Under the pieces are notes generated by a model. It was given only the letters and a program-made list of their open reading frames with translations. It searched no databases and was not told the origin of the DNA. DNA of 5,590 nt from Candidatus Woesearchaeota archaeon (GTDB lineage Archaea > Nanoarchaeota > Nanoarchaeia > UBA10117 > ARS21): the NCBI GenBank assembly GCA_002686215.1, contig NZAU01000076.1, forward strand, positions 1,882 to 7,471, given 5' to 3'. Position 1 is the first letter of the stretch; the number at the start of each line of letters is the position of its first letter. Shown piece by piece: positions 1 to 4,771 of the stretch. The position numbers were made by a program, and so were the translations under genes.

Positions 1-36
1 TTAAACGCAGGAACTCCTGGTAGTATGTCTGATTAA
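1..36 (+). CDS. C-terminal end of an upstream gene (partial)
   Basis: Frame 1 is open from the window edge through eleven codons (LNAGTPGSMSD) to TAA at 34-36, one base before the ATG of the next gene. Frame 2 has a stop at 2-4 and frame 3 one at 21-23, so only this frame could carry a gene into the window. The stop-to-start spacing of one base fits the dense packing seen downstream. Eleven residues are too few for any family call. It could also be non-coding leader. Confidence 0.4.
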   Translation, partial: LNAGTPGSMSD

Positions 37-37
37 A

Positions 38-286
38 ATGGAATCAAAAGAGAGATTTATCTACATTCTTGATTATTGGGTGCCGTTTCCTTCTACTGAG
101 TATGGTGGTTTGGTCACTCTCATCGCAGAAAATGATCAGGAAGCATTCGACATTCTTGCTGCCGAAGAGCAATTAGACTATGAGAATGCTCATATAGATA
201 AACTTATGCCAAACATTATTAATGCCACTAAACTTAAGTTGGCAGAAGAATATAAGTCTGGTATAATAGATGTATTCGTAACCTAA
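38..286 (+). CDS. Conserved phage hypothetical protein, 82 aa
   Basis: A small acidic protein with no signal peptide, membrane segment or metal motif. The N-terminal part (residues 7-30) is the recognisable piece: a YILDYWVPFP stretch followed by SxEYGG and a hydrophobic strand, then a helical, Glu/Asp-rich second half. I recall similar 'LDYWVPFPSSEYGG' small proteins of unknown function in T4-like cyanophages, but this was not checked by search. The start was chosen because ATG at 38 follows the upstream stop by one base. There is no strong ribosome site: AGGA at 9-12 is too distant to be convincing. It is the first of four short genes running in the same direction and ends five bases before the next ATG. 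The function is unknown; real coding is likely because of position, packing and resemblance to phage proteins. Confidence 0.75.
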   Translation: MESKERFIYILDYWVPFPSTEYGGLVTLIAENDQEAFDILAAEEQLDYENAHIDKLMPNIINATKLKLAEEYKSGIIDVFVT

Positions 287-291
287 TCACC

Positions 292-456
292 ATGGAAAAC
301 TCAGAAAGTGCAATTTATAACATTTTAGAAGAAACTACTATGGGACTTACTATAATTGCCGAAAATCTTACTAAAGAGCAAACTCAAGCAAAATTTGACG
401 AATTGACTAATGATGGTGTCAGTCCAGAAAGAATCAAAATCCAAAGAGTATCTTGA
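292..456 (+). CDS. Small phage hypothetical protein, 54 aa
   Basis: ATG at 292 opens a 54-codon frame ending TGA at 454-456. The product is a small, mostly helical acidic protein. It begins MENSESAIYNILEE, continues through an amphipathic stretch containing AENLTKEQTQAKFDEL (about residues 23-38), and ends in a basic tail, SPERIKIQRVS. It starts five bases after the preceding stop and overlaps the next gene (start 410) by 47 bases. The composition and the helix-turn-strand look (a 'KEQ..AKFDEL...GVSPERIKI' pattern) are those of a real small phage protein rather than a random frame. No family is recognised and no function is proposed. The main doubt is the long overlap. If the downstream gene started later the conflict would vanish, but I see no good later start there. 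Confidence 0.6.
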   Translation: MENSESAIYNILEETTMGLTIIAENLTKEQTQAKFDELTNDGVSPERIKIQRVS

Positions 457-748
457 ACTCCCCTCAAATTTCTCTCATGAACCTCCTAAAGGATACAGAT
501 ACGAAGTCGTTCGCAAAAACGCTTCTACTATTGCAATTTGGACTGTATGCAACCCTGGGTTTGTTTACAATAATGGTAATGACGTTCGTTGTATCTGGGG
601 ATTCTACAACTCAAAAAAGCGATGCTATTACGCGCCTATTAACTCCACCAAGCAAGGTGATCAAGTAGACATTAGATCTACAACTCCCTATACTGCAATG
701 CAACTCAATTTGAACCCTTTACAACATGCCCTATACTCCTCAAATTGA
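410..748 (+). CDS. Conserved cyanophage-type hypothetical protein, 112 aa
   Basis: A soluble protein rich in aromatic residues. Residues 12-32 include KEYLELPSNF then PPKGYRYEV. The middle carries a string of Trp/Tyr/Cys residues (IAIWTVC, CIWGFYNSKKRCYYAPINS). The C-terminal section, GDQVDIRSTTPYTAMQ then LNLNPLQHALY, resembles a widespread small cyanophage protein of unknown function that I recall with the same 'YYAPINS...GD.VDI..TTPY.AMQLNLNPL' ending; this was not verified. Three in-frame starts are possible (ATG 410, ATG 413, GTG 416), and no clear ribosome site decides between them. All overlap the 54-aa gene upstream, by 41-47 bases. The 3' end overlaps the next gene by 23 bases. The alternative frame at 453-668 is treated as a shadow. 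The conserved C-terminal block suggests a structured domain, but no enzymatic motif is visible. Confidence 0.85.
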   Translation: MMVSVQKESKSKEYLELPSNFSHEPPKGYRYEVVRKNASTIAIWTVCNPGFVYNNGNDVRCIWGFYNSKKRCYYAPINSTKQGDQVDIRSTTPYTAMQLNLNPLQHALYSSN

Positions 749-1010
749 TGATTATGTAATCTGGACACCATCATATGGGCAATCCCTTAAAGGATGGGTG
801 TATTTTGTTGATCAATCTTACATCACAATTGAGATTGGTGTAAAATGTAAAGATGATGAAAACATCAAAGATTGCCCACTTCATAAGAAAACACACTGTT
901 TAGTATTATGTTTCCCTGAAAATTGGCATGAATTAGAATATGTGAAAAATCGTAGGAATACTGAAGATGTACAAACTAGCACTATTTCCAATTCACATCT
1001 TTCAGAATAA
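726..1010 (+). CDS. Conserved phage hypothetical protein, 94 aa
   Basis: A small soluble protein. Residues 6-35 read as a compact beta-barrel-like segment: DDYVIWTPS, then GWVYFVDQSYITIEIGVKCKD. A Cys/His-containing segment follows (CPLHKKTHCLVLCFPENW, residues 50-67), then LEYVKNRR. Similar proteins with 'EGWVYF.D..YITIE...K.K......HKKTHC...CY...W..LEYVKNRR' are familiar to me from cyanophages as proteins of unknown function. The cluster C-x3-H-x3-H-C with another Cys three residues later could bind a metal, but that is only a possibility. ATG 726 lies inside the end of the upstream gene (23-base overlap), and the last 44 bases overlap the following oxygenase. The final ~15 residues after KNRR look unconserved, as expected for a tail running into the next gene. 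Confidence 0.82.
   Translation: MPYTPQIDDYVIWTPSYGQSLKGWVYFVDQSYITIEIGVKCKDDENIKDCPLHKKTHCLVLCFPENWHELEYVKNRRNTEDVQTSTISNSHLSE
954..957 (+). promoter_or_regulatory. Ribosome binding site for the first oxygenase
   Basis: AGGA at 954-957 lies nine bases before ATG 967. It sits inside the upstream coding region and supports 967 as the start, giving a 44-base gene overlap. Confidence 0.5.
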
Positions 1011-1605
1011 TATTAGAGAGAATCATATTCTCAAAGATGAACTTCTGAAAAAGATTGAAGATCAACATAATAATAGTAAACTAAAGATTCCTGAAGGATG
1101 GACAACTGATAATCTTTGCACATCCTTCAGTTATGAAGATTTGAATTATAGTTTGTTTGGTAATACACGCACTCTATTTGAATATAATAGATACGTTGCT
1201 AAGTTTTTTGATTTGCCAGTCGAATTTGATTTTGAAAGTATCTGGTTTAATCATTATGATAATGGAGACTGGCAAGAAGAGCACACACATACGGGAAACC
1301 ATGTATTTCAGTTTCCGGCAACTTTTTCATGTATTCATTTTCTAAAGTTTGATCCAAAGGTGCATCAGGCACCTATATTTGTCGATCCATATGAAGAAGT
1401 GCGGCAAAGTTCTTTGGAGATGATGTCAAATTTAACCACAAATCGGGTTACTCCAAATGTGAGAGAAGGTGATATAATTATGTTTCCATCCTATCTTCGC
1501 CATTTTGTTCCGAAAGGTATAGATACTCCTGGAAATCCTAGAATTTCAATTGCATTCAATATTAAGGTAAAAAAATATGGAGACACCGAACGAAAAAATT
1601 CTTAA
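967..1605 (+). CDS. 2OG-Fe(II) oxygenase, TIGR02466/PF13759-like
   Basis: A putative 2-oxoglutarate- and Fe(II)-dependent dioxygenase of 212 aa, the usual size for phage members of this group. The N-terminus (YKLALFPIHIFQNNI) matches the 'lFP.pif...i' opening of the family. The catalytic double-stranded beta-helix lies in about residues 90-200. WFNHYDNGDWQEEHTHTGN gives iron-ligand candidates H106 and H108; EGDIIMFPSYLRHFVP gives the distal ligand H179; RISIAFN gives R192, the expected 2-oxoglutarate anchor, and N198. The proximal motif reads HxH rather than the textbook HxD. I recall H-x-H/N in this subfamily, so it need not mean inactivity. The substrate cannot be read from sequence; relatives act on proteins or small molecules. 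AGGA at 954-957 supports the start. The next oxygenase begins 29 bases before this stop, implying coupled translation. Confidence 0.88.
   Translation: MYKLALFPIHIFQNNIRENHILKDELLKKIEDQHNNSKLKIPEGWTTDNLCTSFSYEDLNYSLFGNTRTLFEYNRYVAKFFDLPVEFDFESIWFNHYDNGDWQEEHTHTGNHVFQFPATFSCIHFLKFDPKVHQAPIFVDPYEEVRQSSLEMMSNLTTNRVTPNVREGDIIMFPSYLRHFVPKGIDTPGNPRISIAFNIKVKKYGDTERKNS
1564..1567 (+). promoter_or_regulatory. Ribosome binding site for the second oxygenase
   Basis: AAGG at 1564-1567, followed by an A-run, lies nine bases before ATG 1577. It lies within the preceding gene and decides the start of the second oxygenase. Confidence 0.4.
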
Positions 1606-2074
1606 TTATAGTGATAATTTCTTTACCGAAACTGAGCAAAGACATATTGCCCAATATTGTCTGAGTGCCAAATATTCTTTTGGTGAACAGGATAATGAGA
1701 ATACTCCTGTTACCGGAATGACACATAACATTCCAGAATCGGAACTTGTATATAAATTAATTGCCAAAACTTTGTATGATAGAGTTGAGTTTATTCGGGA
1801 TCTAAAACTCTATCGAATGTATGTGAATTGTTTTGCACCATCAGAGGATCCATATTTTCATACTGATGGAGAAGGATTTACATTCTTATATTATCCAATT
1901 CAGCGTATGCACAATTTGGATGATGGCGGAGAAACATTTTTCCTGGTTGATGATGATTTGATGGGTATCATGCCAATATCAAATCGAATGGTTATTTTTG
2001 ATGCCGGTATCATGCACAAGGCAACATCGTATCGAAATGATTATCGATTCACGATTGCGATTAAATACCACTAA
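1577..2074 (+). CDS. 2OG-Fe(II) oxygenase with canonical HxD motif
   Basis: A 165-aa single-domain 2-oxoglutarate/Fe(II) dioxygenase. In order: NYSDNFFTETEQRHIAQYC (residues 10-28), the usual N-terminal capping helix region; YRMYVNCFAPSEDPYFHTDGEG, with iron ligands H95 and D97; TFLYYPIQ, then GGETFF (117-122), a beta-turn conserved in prolyl-hydroxylase-like members; RMVIFDAGIMHKA, with distal ligand H147; and YRFTIAIKY, with 2-oxoglutarate anchor R157. The full triad H95/D97/H147 plus R157 is present, so activity is likely. The protein lacks any extra domain that would reveal the substrate. It overlaps the upstream oxygenase by 29 bases but belongs to a different subfamily (HxD and GGET versus HxH), so this is not a recent tandem duplication. 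It ends just before the late promoter of the glycine-rich gene. Confidence 0.9.
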   Translation: METPNEKILNYSDNFFTETEQRHIAQYCLSAKYSFGEQDNENTPVTGMTHNIPESELVYKLIAKTLYDRVEFIRDLKLYRMYVNCFAPSEDPYFHTDGEGFTFLYYPIQRMHNLDDGGETFFLVDDDLMGIMPISNRMVIFDAGIMHKATSYRNDYRFTIAIKYH

Positions 2075-2079
2075 CAAAT

Positions 2080-2086
2080 CTAAATA
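2080..2086 (+). promoter_or_regulatory. T4-like late promoter motif (CTAAATA)
   Basis: CTAAATA at 2080-2086 lies in the 32-base gap between the second oxygenase and the glycine-rich gene, 20 bases before ATG 2107. It is a close variant of the T4 late -10-type element TATAAATA, and the CTAAATA form is one I recall as typical of cyanophage late genes. Its position in one of the few intergenic gaps, just ahead of a structural gene, supports function. No -35 element is expected for this promoter type. It would drive 2107-4771 as a late unit. Confidence 0.65.
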
Positions 2087-2106
2087 AAGAAAAACGATTA
2101 CGACAA

Positions 2107-3453
2107 ATGGCTGTCAATATTGATACTCAAAATTATTTTGCTAGTGGGGAAATTAGTTTTCAAAACCTTAAAAATAACTTTGGTGGCGGAGATGCGGAAG
2201 GAAAGAATGTAAAATTTTCTGATTACATTAGAGATACTAGTGATAATGAGAATCCAATTGTTCCGGATTCTACGGAGAATGCCGACATTACTGATACAAA
2301 CGAAAATCTAAGTATTGAAACTTTCAGGAATAGTAATAAGTATTATCATGTAAAATTTACTGGAATTGATGAGCAAAAAGAATTTCAGTCACATTTCAAT
2401 AATAATCTAACAAAGAATATTAAAAAGAGGTTAGATATTGGATCTTTTGATGGAAATGAGTCAGGTCAGTTAGTTTCTGGAAATGTATCAACATATGCCG
2501 GAACTTTGACATCATCTGGAAATATCCGAAATATGGATATGAACGTAAATGCTCAGGGCATTATCTATGGTGCCGCTGGATCAGCTGGTGCAAGTGCAGG
2601 AAGTGTCGGTGGTTCTGGTGGTGGTGCATTACATTTGAATACTGGTAATGCAAGTCGTAATTTCAATTTTACGATTAAAGATGGTGGTAAAGTATGGGCA
2701 GGTGGTGGAGGTGGTAGTGCAGGAAGTGGATCTCCATCTAGAAGTGTTTCCTGCAATCTTACTACTTATAGACATGGTGTTAGAAATCAATATGTTCCAC
2801 CAAATCGTCATTGGGAACCAGCAAGAAGTCAAGGAGTAACAGTCAAACAAGGTAATGGAAGAGGTTGTGGACGAAAGTATAGAGGATCGGGTATTCCTGG
2901 TCCCGGTCCTGGATATAATACAAGCGGTGGACCTATGAGAGGATGGTGGAGTACAACCGGAAGAGGTGGTGGTGGTCAATGTGCCAATAGTTACACGATT
3001 ACTTATAGTGGATATAATTATTCTGTTCCACAACCAAATCGATCTAATATTGATCAAATAATTGGTTCGGCACCCACAAGAACTTTAACTGCACCTGGAG
3101 GAGTTGGAGGAGCAGGCGGACAAGGACAGGGATGGACTGGAGGTGTATCTGGATCAATTCAAAATTCATCGGCAGGTGGTCCCGGATCTGGTGGAGGAAG
3201 TGTTAATTGCAGTAGTCAAAGATATGTTTATGGTCCCGGTTCTTATACATCATCGATGTCAAGTAAGGTCGGAAGAAGAGTCAACTATGGTGGTGGACAA
3301 ACATCAACCGGAGCAGGAAATCCTGGTGGTCCCGGTGGTGAATGGGGTAAAAAGGCAGGAGGAGAAGCAGGAGATGCCATTAAACATAATGGTGGAATTA
3401 CATTTAGTGGAACTGGCAATATTGAAAAACTGAAGGGAAGATTTGGCAACTAA
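2107..3453 (+). CDS. Glycine-rich virion/tail-fibre adhesin-like protein
   Basis: A 448-aa protein with the build of a T4-like cyanophage structural protein. Residues 13-60 (SGEISFQNLKNNFGGG, FSDYIRDT, NPIVPDSTENADI) match the 'ISF..L...FGG...FSDY.R' N-terminal block seen in many phage tail proteins. Residues 66-135 include LSIETFRNSNKYYHVKF and FNNNLTKNIKKRLDIG. From about 150 it is dominated by Gly tracts (160-204, 252-290, 331-365, 395-420). A Cys-, Arg- and aromatic-rich section (about 213-310) interrupts them. The C-terminal block (GGPGGEWGKKAGGEAGDAIKHN, then GITFSGTGNIEKLKGRF) resembles C-terminal modules of glycine-rich phage tail proteins. Such Gly tracts form polyglycine-II bundles in T-even gp38 adhesins; applying that here is inference. 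There are four cysteines (216, 254, 292, 368) and eight X-Pro-Gly sites. No signal peptide or membrane segment is present. The ribosome site is weak. Confidence 0.83.
   Translation: MAVNIDTQNYFASGEISFQNLKNNFGGGDAEGKNVKFSDYIRDTSDNENPIVPDSTENADITDTNENLSIETFRNSNKYYHVKFTGIDEQKEFQSHFNNNLTKNIKKRLDIGSFDGNESGQLVSGNVSTYAGTLTSSGNIRNMDMNVNAQGIIYGAAGSAGASAGSVGGSGGGALHLNTGNASRNFNFTIKDGGKVWAGGGGGSAGSGSPSRSVSCNLTTYRHGVRNQYVPPNRHWEPARSQGVTVKQGNGRGCGRKYRGSGIPGPGPGYNTSGGPMRGWWSTTGRGGGGQCANSYTITYSGYNYSVPQPNRSNIDQIIGSAPTRTLTAPGGVGGAGGQGQGWTGGVSGSIQNSSAGGPGSGGGSVNCSSQRYVYGPGSYTSSMSSKVGRRVNYGGGQTSTGAGNPGGPGGEWGKKAGGEAGDAIKHNGGITFSGTGNIEKLKGRFGN
2899..3335 (+). repeat. Four dispersed copies of GGTCCCGG inside the glycine-rich gene
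   Basis: The octamer GGTCCCGG occurs at 2899-2906, 3178-3185, 3232-3239 and 3328-3335, each time in the same frame encoding Gly-Pro-Gly. Proline is CCC at these four sites, whereas the other X-Pro-Gly prolines (residues 264, 268, 330, 406) use CCT. Together with many GGTGGT/GGTGGA runs this gives the region internal microhomology. It may simply reflect codon context and protein repetition. Confidence 0.7.
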
Positions 3454-3479
3454 ATTATTATAGGTATTCAAGAATTGAG

Positions 3480-3908
3480 ATGAACAATCGCGAATATGAT
3501 GTCGCATATGTGGCATCATTTTTAATGGAACACGGACATATTCCTATAAGCGAAGAACTCTTACAGAAGAGATATGATGTCTGTAATGCATGTGATTATC
3601 TTCATACGATGGAAGTAAAGACTGCAAAAGAAATCGATGTCGATGCAGATTCAGAGACTGTGGATGTCGAATGGGGATATCATGAATATGATGTATGTGG
3701 ACATTGTGGATGTAATTTAGAGCTTCGATTAACGGAATGGATGTCTTCATGTCCGATTAATAAGTGGAGGTTCAGTTATGATGATTGGGTGAAATATTAT
3801 TTGCCACTTGTAAAGGAGGAGATTGAAAGAAATGGAGGAAGTGATTACTATTTGTGGGAAGGTGTGCTAGAATCAGAGAATACAGAGGAGAATACTGATG
3901 GAGAATGA
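3480..3908 (+). CDS. Six-Cys zinc-ribbon-like phage protein, 142 aa
   Basis: A small protein with a probable metal site built from six cysteines. CxxC lies at C35/C38 (DVCNACDY), CxxCGC at C73/C76/C78 (VCGHCGCNLELRL), and C91 opens the CPINKW motif. The same signature with identical 12-residue spacing between the CGC and the CP-x-x-KW recurs in the gene at 4511, so the two are paralogous in that core. This copy has an acidic insert of about 25 residues between the Cys pairs (roughly 45-70, rich in Asp/Glu). It also has a 46-residue C-terminal extension with aromatic (FSYDDWVKYYLPLV) and acidic parts. Similar small CxxC...CxxCGC...CPxxKW proteins occur next to tail and oxygenase genes in cyanophages as far as I recall; no function is established. 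It starts 26 bases after the glycine-rich gene and overlaps the third oxygenase by 11 bases. Confidence 0.82.
   Translation: MNNREYDVAYVASFLMEHGHIPISEELLQKRYDVCNACDYLHTMEVKTAKEIDVDADSETVDVEWGYHEYDVCGHCGCNLELRLTEWMSSCPINKWRFSYDDWVKYYLPLVKEEIERNGGSDYYLWEGVLESENTEENTDGE
3884..3890 (+). promoter_or_regulatory. Strong ribosome binding site (AGAGGAG)
   Basis: AGAGGAG at 3884-3890 lies seven bases before ATG 3898 and inside the end of the preceding gene. It is the best Shine-Dalgarno match in the window and fixes the start of the third oxygenase. Confidence 0.6.
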
Positions 3909-4521
3909 ATTGTACCAGGATCCAGAGAATATGGTTCTACATGGTGATTATGAAGATTTTATTGGATCTTATAGTGGAGTCTTCGATACGGAATGGTGTC
4001 AGAGGATTATGCGGGAATTTGATTATTATCAGGATCTAGGTGCCATTTATCCAAGTCAAAATGATTATCCCCAGACATGTGCTCAGCGATTTGATTATGT
4101 GATTGATATGTCACAGATGACAAAGATGCGAATTGAGACGGAAATCATGGCGGAATTGAATGGAAGAATTGGACAGTGTTTTGAAGAATATCAGAGTGTT
4201 TTCGGAACGATGAAAGAAAGGACTTATTATTCGATGAGTCAAAAGGTACAGAAGACACCAAAGGGAGGAGGTTATCATATTTGGCACTGTGAGAACTCTG
4301 TTGCAAATTCTGATGGTAATCGTGCCGCAGTATGGATGTTATATTTGAATGATGATTATCAGGGAGGAGAGACTGAGTTTTTGTATTATAAGAAGAGAGT
4401 ACAACCTGAACGTGGAAAGTTGTTAATCTGGCCAGCGGGTTATACTCATGCACATCGTGGAAATATGGTATTGGAAGGAATGAAATATGTTGTAACGGGA
4501 TGGTTTCATTATGCCGGATGA
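3898..4521 (+). CDS. 2OG-Fe(II) oxygenase, prolyl 4-hydroxylase-like (HxE variant)
   Basis: A 207-aa dioxygenase of the type common in T4-like cyanophages. An N-terminal helical part (GVFDTEWCQRIMREFDYY, residues 27-44) precedes the beta-helix core. KGGGYHIWHCENS carries the proximal metal ligands, best read as H130 and E132. RAAVWMLYLNDDYQGGETEFL contains the conserved GGET turn (156-159). ERGKLLIWPAGYTHAHRGN carries the distal ligand, probably H186 (H184 is nearby), and EGMKYVVTGWF supplies K196 in place of the usual 2-oxoglutarate-binding Arg/Lys. This H...G-x-K...GW ending is the prolyl 4-hydroxylase arrangement. Glu for Asp in the proximal motif is unusual but recalled in phage homologues. 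It has a strong ribosome site and 11-base overlaps with both Cys-rich neighbours, so it is probably co-translated with them and co-transcribed with the glycine-rich gene. Confidence 0.92.
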   Translation: MENELYQDPENMVLHGDYEDFIGSYSGVFDTEWCQRIMREFDYYQDLGAIYPSQNDYPQTCAQRFDYVIDMSQMTKMRIETEIMAELNGRIGQCFEEYQSVFGTMKERTYYSMSQKVQKTPKGGGYHIWHCENSVANSDGNRAAVWMLYLNDDYQGGETEFLYYKKRVQPERGKLLIWPAGYTHAHRGNMVLEGMKYVVTGWFHYAG

Positions 4522-4771
4522 TAAACAGGATTTACCATCAATATCAGAACAGGGAAAGAATCTGGCAAAGTTCACATTTGAGGTGGTACAGGATACGGTT
4601 TCATTAAATGGTAATCCTTTAGTGTCAAAGGATGAATATAAGGAACGATTAAAGATTTGTGCTACATGTGAATATTTTATTTTAAAGAACAAACGTTGTA
4701 AGAAGTGTGGTTGTTATATGGAATCAAAGGCAAGGTTTTCTATTGCAAAGTGCCCGATACAAAAATGGTGA
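4511..4771 (+). CDS. Six-Cys zinc-ribbon-like phage protein, 86 aa
   Basis: A short protein in two parts. The N-terminal half (residues 1-45) includes SISEQGKNLAKFTFEVVQDT and looks like an amphipathic helix. The C-terminal half is Cys-rich: C50/C53 (ICATCEYF), C63/C66/C68 (RCKKCGCYMESK), then C81 in the terminal CPIQKW. Ending exactly at KW is characteristic of this small phage family as I remember it ('CGCYM..K.......CP..KW'). A structural zinc or another metal is the likely ligand; nucleic-acid binding is possible but not shown. It shares the Cys core and spacing with the protein at 3480. ATG 4511 overlaps the oxygenase by 11 bases. Its TGA ends one base before the stop of the convergent endonuclease gene, leaving no room for a terminator between them. 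Confidence 0.85.
   Translation: MPDDKQDLPSISEQGKNLAKFTFEVVQDTVSLNGNPLVSKDEYKERLKICATCEYFILKNKRCKKCGCYMESKARFSIAKCPIQKW

Noticed and set aside
8..19. A short inverted repeat (CAGG-AACT-CCTG), considered as a terminator.
   Set aside because: The four-base-pair stem is too short, has no U-run, and lies within a likely coding tail.
453..668. A 71-aa plus frame starting TTG and overlapping the stop of the 54-aa gene, with a hydrophobic stretch resembling one transmembrane helix (holin-like).
   Set aside because: It lies wholly inside the better-supported 112-aa gene at 410-748, uses a TTG start without a ribosome site, and its hydrophobicity is what a frame-shifted reading of that gene gives.
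1157..1345. A 62-aa hydrophobic plus frame.
   Set aside because: It is a shadow within the first oxygenase, whose catalytic motifs fall across the same bases.
2565..2756. A proline-rich minus-strand frame.
   Set aside because: It is the complement of Gly/Ala codons in the adhesin gene and not an independent gene.
2629..3057. A long open minus-strand frame opposite the glycine-rich gene, rich in Ser/Thr/Ile.
   Set aside because: It is an antisense shadow of glycine and GGT/GGA codons, with low-complexity composition and no start signals.
3104..3433. A 109-aa plus frame inside the glycine-rich gene.
   Set aside because: It is a shifted reading of Gly-rich codons giving a Val/Glu-rich nonsense composition; the overlapping 448-aa frame is clearly the real one.
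4145..4692. Two minus-strand frames opposite the third oxygenase and the second Cys protein.
   Set aside because: The plus-strand frames carry intact family motifs; the antisense products have no recognisable features.
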